From: Setoptus koraiensis
Taxonomy: Eukaryota; Arthropoda
Direction of reading: 5' to 3'
Assembly: GCA_048013815.1 (NCBI GenBank)
Contig: CM106585.1
Coordinates: 1,674,001 to 1,738,000 of the forward strand
DNA length: 64,000 bases
Part shown: in pieces, positions 56,982 through 64,000 of the stretch
Layout: every line of letters starts with the position of its first letter
How positions within the stretch are numbered: the first letter of the stretch is position 1
The notes under the pieces: model-generated
The model's input: only the letters and a program-made list of their open reading frames with translations
What the model was told of the DNA's origin: nothing
Databases searched by the model: none
Made by a program: the position numbers and the translations under genes

Positions 56982-58395
56982 ATTATGTCAATTATAAGAA
57001 CACTCAAAATGATATAGAATCCGAGAGGAGTTTTGTTTTCTCATAACTATTACTATCTAACTACACTGAGGTATTTATATCTTATCTATAACTACTTCGA
57101 AAGTGTAAATCAAAAGCATAACGTCCGCAGACCCTTTGAAAACACGAAGCTTAGATTCAAATTTGGTAGGTTGCAAGCATTGGATCATTTAATTGTAGTG
57201 AATTTATCACTATGCAAACAGCCCAAGGAATGCATTATACGGTTCCTATCGACTTCTCCTTGGTTGAGCCTCATCAACTGTCTAGAATATCCGACTGTGC
57301 TTTCCCGGCCAAATCAACATCAGAGTTTGAAAGCAAAAACAAAGAAGAGGGTGATGATTGATTGTTTTAAATTTGATTGGGATTTTCCTTTAAACGATTC
57401 AACTTCCATAAGATATGATCCGCCCCTACTGCTTTCTCTGATACTTCTTTGGTCCACCGCAAAAGTTGCCAAACAATTGATGCCTGACATTACGCAATGT
57501 AAATATTGTAATTTGGTCAAATCTCTCGAGCTTCTGAGTTTCTAAAGAGAAAAGTGTAGATGTCCGTTCTACCTATGACCGATTCTCATGTTTTACGCTG
57601 CTATGAACAAAACTGAGCTCAAGTAAAAAAGCAAACACTGTAGTTCTACCATATATTACGTAAGCTGCTCATGTATTGATATTGCATCATCATATCTTTT
57701 ACTGAACTTCATCATTCTATTCTATGGTCGTCTCGCACAGTCGCCTTATATCATCGGTTTGAAAATAACAAACACTGTCCACTGTTGTTGTTGTCTTGGT
57801 GCAATTGTAAGTACGAAATATAATGAATGATAGTTGAACCAAGACAGACCTTTGTCGTTTGCTAGTATTATGTAACGTGACGAAACAACACCAACAGTAT
57901 TGGTCAATTGTTTGTAATCATCGCTTTTTATGCGCTTTGTTCGCTGTTAAATAGACATGAATAAGTGTTGATGCTCGGACATTTGTAGTGGACTTGGTAT
58001 TTATTTGTCTGGCCATCTAATGATTTACGCTCTTACGAGAGATTACATAACCATCCACAAATTGAAGACTCTTACTGAGCCACGGCAAATTATAACCACG
58101 AAGAATAAGCCAACTTCCTGCCTCGGTGAACGGCCATGTAGCAAAGAACTTTCTCTGGTTGCTGGAAAGTGAAACGTGTGTCTGTTAAAACTCGGATTCT
58201 CAATGTCCAGGGTTCTTTATAAAAACATTCTTTCTATGATTGATCCGCATGAAGCACAGACTTTTTTCATCATTCTCGGTATACCAATCATAAAAAAACA
58301 AGTAATAAAGAACAGTAATATTACATGTAAAATAAACAGAGTAAAGGGATATCAGACTGTGTTGAGTGATGTTAATTAATTACAATCATTAACTA
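56982..58395. other. Intergenic region with one unassigned open frame
   Basis: The RPAP3-like 3' UTR should start here. An open frame at 57033-57545 (+) would encode 170 residues (MFSHNYYYLTTLRYLYL onward) with no recognisable domain. It begins 52 bp after the upstream stop and may be no more than AT-rich UTR. A 67-codon frame at 58176-58379 is likewise unsupported. No RNA gene was seen. Confidence 0.35.
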
Positions 58396-59748
58396 TTGAA
58401 GATAACGATAGAGATGAAACAATCAGTAGCGAAACTTTCAATCAACATCTTTCGAAACATTATTTGCTGTGTATTTATTCAGTATGTCATTCTAACAAAC
58501 AATTCAATCATTCATACCCAATCGATTGGTAACTTTCCATCGTTAAATTTAGGCTTCAACCCGTATGCAAGTCCCATATTTGGCTACGGTCTAGGGTTGA
58601 AATATGGTGCGAATGGTTATTGGCCACCATGGACAGCGCCACCATTTCTATTACCACATCCGATCAACAAGTCACCATTATCGACCACAGCTGGTCATCT
58701 CTTGAAAGGCTCATCAACGATTGACAAAATTAAAACTCTCCAAGCCAGTAAGCTACCAGGTCATGTCACAAACCCATTCAAGAGCGTCTACGGCGATCAC
58801 TATGATCATGCTCATCATGATCACTTAGATGATCCGTCTATCTATCATGGTGAAAGAGCAAAGAAGATTGCTATATCTAAAAAGTTTGCGAAATGGTTGG
58901 CTCTCATGGCGATCAAACCTGCATTACAAGTGCTATTTCAGATATTAACAACGTCGAGCAGCAACGGGCTTCCTACAACAGGCCGTTCCTCGCATTGGAA
59001 TTGGAATGCTCGACCACCGGGCCAGGTGAACGCAGACCAGACTGGCCTAGATTCGGCAGAATCAATTCCAGAGGATAAAGGACAGACGGCAAGATTTCTA
59101 TTTAGAGAGCTTCTGAATAGACTTGCTGCAATAGAAAGCCAAGCGGTGCATACTGATCAACCAAACGAGTATCAAGATTTTCCATTGTGGTCAAGTAGCC
59201 GAATTAAGGGTCCAGATAATGAGCGCGAGCTAATGTTTCCTCCCTCATATACTCCTCTTCCTCTGAAGCCGATGAATGGCACTGAAATCACTGATCAACG
59301 TCCTCATATATCGTTTGGTCCATTCATGGTGGAGCATATTTGGCCAACTTACAAACCCATGATTGATAATCATCTTGAACAATGGGATCCTTATTCTAAC
59401 AATCAAAATAAGCAAGCAACTTCTAGAGTTAAATCATCATCAGCATTCATGAATACAGTTCATCATTTGGGCGACGGGGGCAGTAGCGGAAAATTATACA
59501 ACAGCAATGATAACGTTGCCAGTAGCTCTCGAGTTGTGCAAATCGGCGAGAAGGCGCCAAAGTTCATCAGTGGCACCTATCTAGATCAGGACGACCAGAC
59601 GAAACTAGCAACCACCAATCATGAAAATGCACCAATGAACAATTCTGGTAAGCTAATCTCTTCAATGGGTAGTCGTTTGAAATCTTGGTGGACGGCACGC
59701 AAGAAAACATGGTCAGACCAATTGAAACTAGCTGGTAGGCGAAAGTAG
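58396..59748 (+). CDS. Unrecognised secreted protein, Pro/Gly/Tyr-rich N-terminal part
   Basis: I do not recognise this 450-residue single-exon protein. The first 45 residues contain a signal-peptide-like hydrophobic run (FRNIICCVFIQYVILTNN). Translation may start at the first Met or at the Met six codons on (58414), which is closer to the hydrophobic run. The mature N-terminus is Gly/Pro/aromatic-rich (SLNLGFNPYASPIFGYG, YWPPWTAPPFLLPHP). A His/Asp cluster follows (GDHYDHAHHDHLDD), which could bind metal, then a helical segment (KKFAKWLALMAIKPALQVLF). The second half is polar, with a basic C-terminus (LKSWWTARKKTWSDQLK and on). No transmembrane segment is seen beyond the signal. An extracellular or cuticle-associated role is only a guess. 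It lies between the RPAP3-like gene and a decayed duplicate of that gene's 3' end. Confidence 0.65.
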   Translation: MKITIEMKQSVAKLSINIFRNIICCVFIQYVILTNNSIIHTQSIGNFPSLNLGFNPYASPIFGYGLGLKYGANGYWPPWTAPPFLLPHPINKSPLSTTAGHLLKGSSTIDKIKTLQASKLPGHVTNPFKSVYGDHYDHAHHDHLDDPSIYHGERAKKIAISKKFAKWLALMAIKPALQVLFQILTTSSSNGLPTTGRSSHWNWNARPPGQVNADQTGLDSAESIPEDKGQTARFLFRELLNRLAAIESQAVHTDQPNEYQDFPLWSSSRIKGPDNERELMFPPSYTPLPLKPMNGTEITDQRPHISFGPFMVEHIWPTYKPMIDNHLEQWDPYSNNQNKQATSRVKSSSAFMNTVHHLGDGGSSGKLYNSNDNVASSSRVVQIGEKAPKFISGTYLDQDDQTKLATTNHENAPMNNSGKLISSMGSRLKSWWTARKKTWSDQLKLAGRRK

Positions 59749-60138
59749 ATGACCAAAGGAGATTACAGGTAAAAACTGAGGAAACTGTGATGGGTCAAAA
59801 TTCGATAAAAATAACTCCCAATTGCTGACAGCTTTGAAGATTCGCAAAGGGTGCCCTGATCTAACGGTATCGAGCCTGAGTCGCGACGAAAGTCAGTCGC
59901 GAAATTCATACCTGGCATACTAGCAGTGATAGTAAGAAAACTAAATGTTAAGTTTTAGATTCTAAAATGAACACCAAGATTTAATCTATCATTGAGTGAA
60001 CAAGATGGAGAATTCTTTGGTGAATTAACAAACGTTGTTTCATAAATTATGTACATGGTCTAAATACTCAATATGATAAAGATTCTAAGATTTAGTGTCC
60101 CTTAGTTATTATTATTATAAAATATTTATATATCTAAT
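59749..60138. other. Intergenic region between the secreted-protein gene and ABCD
   Basis: Besides the duplicated RPAP3-like tail (59971-60090), it holds a hairpin at 59881-59902 (7-bp arms TCGCGAC, 8-nt loop) in a short tRNA-reminiscent context. No complete tRNA fold could be drawn. Confidence 0.5.
59971..60090 (+). pseudogene. Duplicated fragment of the RPAP3-like 3' end
   Basis: This stretch resembles 56908-57022: ACCAAGATTTAATCTATCA, then AATTCTTT, then TTGTTTCATAAATTATGT, in the same order and orientation. It covers the last codons, the stop and the start of the 3' UTR. The reading frame is interrupted by small length changes (relative to the parent, the LSMLL-type segment is shortened). 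Only the gene end is present, so it is a partial duplication rather than a retrocopy. Confidence 0.75.
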
Positions 60139-62469
60139 TTATAACGACATCTGGTCAGCCTTAAGCTGTTCGATTTTCCAATCTCCTTCACCGTCGAAAA
60201 CTAATATGTGAGTATGAAATTTCCACAAAGATGGTCTATGAGTGATAGTTATTAAAGAAGTTCCCATATCCTTGACAGCTTGATAGATCTGACTCTCCAC
60301 ATCGATTGAGACTGCACTCGTACACTCATCCAATAAGGCGAATTGAGGCTTATGGTACAGCACTCTAGCCATACCCATACGCTGCTTCTCACCACCACTG
60401 AGTATATCTTTCCAATCGCCCATAGCAGACCAGCCGCCTTCACGATTGACAACCTGGTTTAGATGAACTTTATCGAGTATTTTACCAAGATCATCATCTG
60501 TAAATCCTTTTTTGCGCATGACCTCCATCGAGTCGGGATAGATGACTTGATCTCGCAATGTTCCTAATGACATGTAAGGCCTCTGAGGAACATAGAACAA
60601 TTCTCTACTTGAGGGCCTTTCGATTCTTCCATTGAAAATAGGCCAGACTCCCGCCATGATCCTAAATAACGAACTCTTACCACAACCATTTGGTCCTGTT
60701 ATGAGTAGATGCATCTGCTGGGTGACCTCTAGTGTGAGACTAGGAACGACTACATCGTAATTTGGTGTTATCACTGGAACATCCTTGAGCCTGATATAGT
60801 TGCTAACCTCGATGACTTGGCCTGAAAATTTGTTAAAGAAGATTTTGTTAGAAACACAGTTAAAGAATAAATGTTTCTTCAAACATAACTCATAGCATTG
60901 ATTAGGCTTACCTTTTATCTGAGGCTGACCATCCTTGAAGGTGAGACCCGGCACGGGTTTTCTTGATTTCGCTGCAGCCACGGCAACATTTCTTCTGTAG
61001 ACACCTTTGTTAACCTGTTCAAAAACTGTGAACATTTTGGCCACTCTGTTTGAGTAGCCGGCAAGTTCATGAGCCTCTTTGTATGACGACAAGAGCCTCT
61101 CTAGAGCATCAGCGCCCGCTATAAGAATGTTCTTGGCTGTAGTCATGTATTGCGTTCTCTCAGATACATCATCGGTATCAATATCATCAGAACTGATGGA
61201 ATCGCTTACTGGAAGGGTGCCAGTCATCACTGGTATTGCTATTATGACCATACCTGTAGCGCTCCAGCAATATTTCATCAAGAACTGTTCTAACATAACA
61301 TACCAAAGCTTTGTATTTAATATCTTGTTGACTTGAACAGCTAATTGACGGTATGATTGTTGCAATAGATTGAGCTCAATTTCATGTCCCCCATAGAAGG
61401 CGATCTCTTCACTGTTGGTGACTATTCTGGAATGTAGTGAACGTAGGAAACCCTTCCTCCTTGCCTCTTCGGCCACCAATGTTCCGAATGGAGGCGAACT
61501 CCATCTGAGTATTCCGTGGGTGGCGAATCCAATGACTGCTGCCATGAGCGGACCATAAGATTGATATGAACCACCTAAACCTTTAGCCATCGACACTAAA
61601 GTGAATGATATAACTGTTAAATCTAGACAAGGTTTTGTAACTGAAGAATAGAGATGGGCGCAATGTTGAGAGAAGGTAGTAATATCGTCCGTCAATGAGT
61701 GGTCCGGATTTTCTAAGCGTCCATCAAGATTCGAGACAGCATAATAGGTATCATTTTTGAAATAAAGATCGTAAGCATAGCGGACCAAGCGAGTTCTGAA
61801 AGCTAACGCCATTTGACCCTCTAAAAATCTTATGAGTGAATTGATAAAAGTAGCTGGTAATGCCACCAGGAGCCATTTTGATAACATTAGTGAGAAATTA
61901 TAGACATCTCGTCTGACAATATATTTGACAACTTTTCCTTCTAAATTGGCAACATATATTGATAAGAATGTTCGCGATACCAACGATAAAGTGTGTGCTA
62001 ATAATATAAGTGATTCCGATGACCAAACACTGGGTATCATAATTCTAATTAGTTTGATCATTTGTACAATGAAATCCACATTGATCCCCGTGACATGTTG
62101 GAAGAAGTATAACAATTTGATCATGTAGTCTTCTATGGGGGCAATAATAATATTATCTCTAGGTGGACCAAAGTCAGTATAACTGTCTTTGGTGCCGTTG
62201 TGATTTCTAATATTGGCCTCCTTTCTTGCCGTGGCCAATAAATCGATGTGGCCATTGCTGGTGATATCATCATCCTCTATTGAGGTAGTTTTATCCTGAA
62301 ATCTGAGGGCCTGATTTTTGAGACCTTTCAGGCCCTTCTTAATAATGGGCGATCCTACATGACAAAAATAAATGCCAAATATTGTGACACAAGCGCCACG
62401 AGTCACATAATGAAATGGAACACCGTAGGAATCTGTGACTAGCCGAAGCTTAGATATCACGTTTGTCAT
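60139..62469 (-). CDS. Peroxisomal ABC half-transporter, ABCD1/ABCD2 type
   Basis: Exons 62469-60912 and 60821-60139 give 746 residues (human ABCD1 has 745). ABCD1/2 dimers import very-long-chain acyl-CoA into peroxisomes for beta-oxidation. The transmembrane half has [18 protein letters not shown], the EAA-like motif VAEEARRKG and [12 protein letters not shown]. The nucleotide-binding domain has Walker [10 protein letters not shown] (about 562-570), a Q-loop VPQRPYMS, signature LSGGEKQR (about 660) and Walker [10 protein letters not shown] (about 682), with the H-loop THRPSLW. The 90-bp intron (60911-60822, GTAAGC...TTTTCAG) is a multiple of three with no stop. Retaining it would insert 30 residues into a conserved site, but removing it restores QIKG-QVIEV, as in ABCD1 (LKIRGQVVDVE), so I take it as spliced. 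The start used gives a short N-terminal helix as in ABCD1. Confidence 0.94.
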   Translation of the reverse strand: MTNVISKLRLVTDSYGVPFHYVTRGACVTIFGIYFCHVGSPIIKKGLKGLKNQALRFQDKTTSIEDDDITSNGHIDLLATARKEANIRNHNGTKDSYTDFGPPRDNIIIAPIEDYMIKLLYFFQHVTGINVDFIVQMIKLIRIMIPSVWSSESLILLAHTLSLVSRTFLSIYVANLEGKVVKYIVRRDVYNFSLMLSKWLLVALPATFINSLIRFLEGQMALAFRTRLVRYAYDLYFKNDTYYAVSNLDGRLENPDHSLTDDITTFSQHCAHLYSSVTKPCLDLTVISFTLVSMAKGLGGSYQSYGPLMAAVIGFATHGILRWSSPPFGTLVAEEARRKGFLRSLHSRIVTNSEEIAFYGGHEIELNLLQQSYRQLAVQVNKILNTKLWYVMLEQFLMKYCWSATGMVIIAIPVMTGTLPVSDSISSDDIDTDDVSERTQYMTTAKNILIAGADALERLLSSYKEAHELAGYSNRVAKMFTVFEQVNKGVYRRNVAVAAAKSRKPVPGLTFKDGQPQIKGKPNQCYELCLKKHLFFNCVSNKIFFNKFSGQVIEVSNYIRLKDVPVITPNYDVVVPSLTLEVTQQMHLLITGPNGCGKSSLFRIMAGVWPIFNGRIERPSSRELFYVPQRPYMSLGTLRDQVIYPDSMEVMRKKGFTDDDLGKILDKVHLNQVVNREGGWSAMGDWKDILSGGEKQRMGMARVLYHKPQFALLDECTSAVSIDVESQIYQAVKDMGTSLITITHRPSLWKFHTHILVFDGEGDWKIEQLKADQMSL

Positions 62470-64000
62470 CGTCGTTATTAATAATGTTTTTGTTCGTTTT
62501 AAAATAAATTCTTAGAATAATGTAACTAATAAAGAAGCTTATTACGATGAAGCTAATAGAAGATGATATGTGAAAAAATTAAGTTTTCGTAATTTCTAGG
62601 GGAATTATTGTAGAAATTACTATTGCGATGATTATTATTATTCTTGTTTGTTATACGACGGTCATTGCATCAACACCTCTACTTGCTGCTCAGCTGGATC
62701 ATGGCTGTCAATTTCAGCTTGGTGTTGTTTGAAATTGTTTGTCACTAGTTAGACAAAGGCGTATCTCCCATTGAAATGAGGTTTACCTTGTGATAAAACG
62801 ACTATCTATATATCTAAAAGAAACTTGGCTACCTGATGATTTACACTATGTAATGTTTACCATGGACACTGTGAGCGGAGGCTTGCACCGCAACTGGGCT
62901 AGACATAAGCACACTAACTAACACAAACAAATTCATTCCCGTGAGATGGTCTAGGGTATGTAACGGCTAAGGTAAGATAAATCATACTGGCTTATTGTGG
63001 AGCACATCGTAGTGCAAATTGAATTCAACTGTGCCCATCAAGACGAACAACAGGTTTTTAAGGGTGTCAGACGCTAGGCGGCGCTTTACATTCAATCAAC
63101 TAATCGAAGTTGATCAAGATCATGCTAAGATAACACAGAATTGTGCCAACTCAATGCAAAAGTTATGCGTTCTGCCCTGAAGGATCTCTTATTAATGGTT
63201 CGTAAATTATCCCTGTCTACCAGCCCCACTTGTTGCTCGGTCAGCATTTTCCAGTGCGCATTTTTCTTCTTCTTTCTAGTTGGTATCGAGAAGGAGGCTC
63301 TTCTCTCTCGCTCTCTCTGCCTAGCTGCTTGTTTACTGCTGATGAAGCTAATAGTTAGATTCTTTACTACCATTAACAAGGGACGCTTACATAATCATTG
63401 GCGACGATATCCATGATAGAAGACAACTAAATAGATGGCCAGCTAGATGGAGGGGGAGGGATAGACAAAGAGAGACAGGACATTCACAACACCGCCAAAC
63501 TGGTTATAACCAAACTCAGACACTTAATACAAGTTTACCTCTCCTCTACGCCGTTGTAGCAGCTTGTATCCATCGTACAGTCATCTTGCTATGCATATTA
63601 GAAAAGTTTGGGCTTTGAAACTGCTCGCCTGCAAATGGCTATACACCGAGATACACAAGCTAGCCATACAGTCTGTTAGTCAGTCAGCTAATCCAAGCAG
63701 CGTCAATGAAGCGACCACAATGCTAAAAATGCCTGTAACATACATGTAACTTAACGAAAGGACATCAACAGCCTTATACAGTTGAAAACCACCAACGACA
63801 ATGAGAAGCTAGTATTGTCTGATGTTTGTATGTAATTGCTTTAGCATTAACAATCAACCATGGGCGTTCGAGTTTCTATTCGAGGAGTCATTGCCATTGA
63901 TTTGCTGTGCGTAAGCTCGACCGAACAATTCTATTTGCATCAGCATATCGATGACTAGCTCACTGAAAAACAACAATGTCTACCTAACTCATTTTACATT
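62470..64000. other. Right-hand intergenic end of the window
   Basis: Upstream of ABCD, these 1.5 kb contain only short frames without family resemblance and some AT-rich and CT-rich stretches. I see no gene, RNA or repeat worth naming. The segment may belong to a gene beyond the window. Confidence 0.5.

Noticed and set aside
1-64000. CRISPR arrays, bacterial operons, or virus-like elements
   Set aside because: No regularly spaced direct repeats with unique spacers, no operon layout, and no capsid, integrase, reverse transcriptase or terminal-repeat pattern was recognised.

Overview
The window looks like nuclear DNA of a small-genome invertebrate, most likely an arthropod and possibly an acariform mite. 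Apart from one locus, the genes have zero or one intron of about 90-110 bp, and there are polyQ/polyH tracts and a protein set typical of metazoans. No rRNA, no secure tRNA gene, no bacterial-type operon and no virus-like element was recognised. The taxon is an inference from gene architecture only.

Left edge (1-3155): an LSM8 gene (+) and a two-exon class I ribonucleotide reductase small-subunit gene (-) face each other. The reductase protein has lost four of its six metal ligands but keeps the C-terminal tail that docks on the large subunit.

Centre (3156-43384, minus strand): one SoxF-type transcription factor gene fills 40 kb. Three exons rebuild an intact HMG box: 43384-41509, 7660-7574 and 5308-3156. 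Intron 1 is 33.8 kb, extremely rich in microsatellites and GGCC words, and unlike its flanks. Nested in it on the same strand is a single-exon gene for a 684-residue membrane protein (15603-17657). The intron also holds perfect inverted repeats (23.7 kb and 35.1 kb), a helically phased TTACGTAA array (36.1 kb) and recurrent CAGGTGAG words.

Right side (43970-62469): a compact cluster. In order: an intronless pseudokinase (-); intronless exocyst SEC6/EXOC3 (-); a block of consecutive perfect hairpins (47.9-48.25 kb) that may be a structured RNA or fold-back element; a class 3 fatty aldehyde dehydrogenase with a GC-AG intron (-); a tandem array of about 0.45-kb units carrying a tRNA-like module (53.0-54.5 kb); snurportin-1 (-) head to head with an RPAP3/Spag-like TPR cochaperone (+); an unrecognised secreted protein (+); a decayed duplicate of the RPAP3-like 3' end; and a peroxisomal ABCD1/2-type half-transporter (-). 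The last 1.5 kb show nothing recognisable.

Functional links: LSM8, snurportin and the RPAP3-like protein all belong to small nuclear RNP biogenesis, and the last two share a 304-bp divergent promoter region. ALDH3 and ABCD are both fatty acid/aldehyde functions. The strongest candidates for something new are the metal-ligand-poor reductase subunit, the hairpin block near 48 kb, and the anomalous giant SoxF intron with its nested membrane-protein gene.
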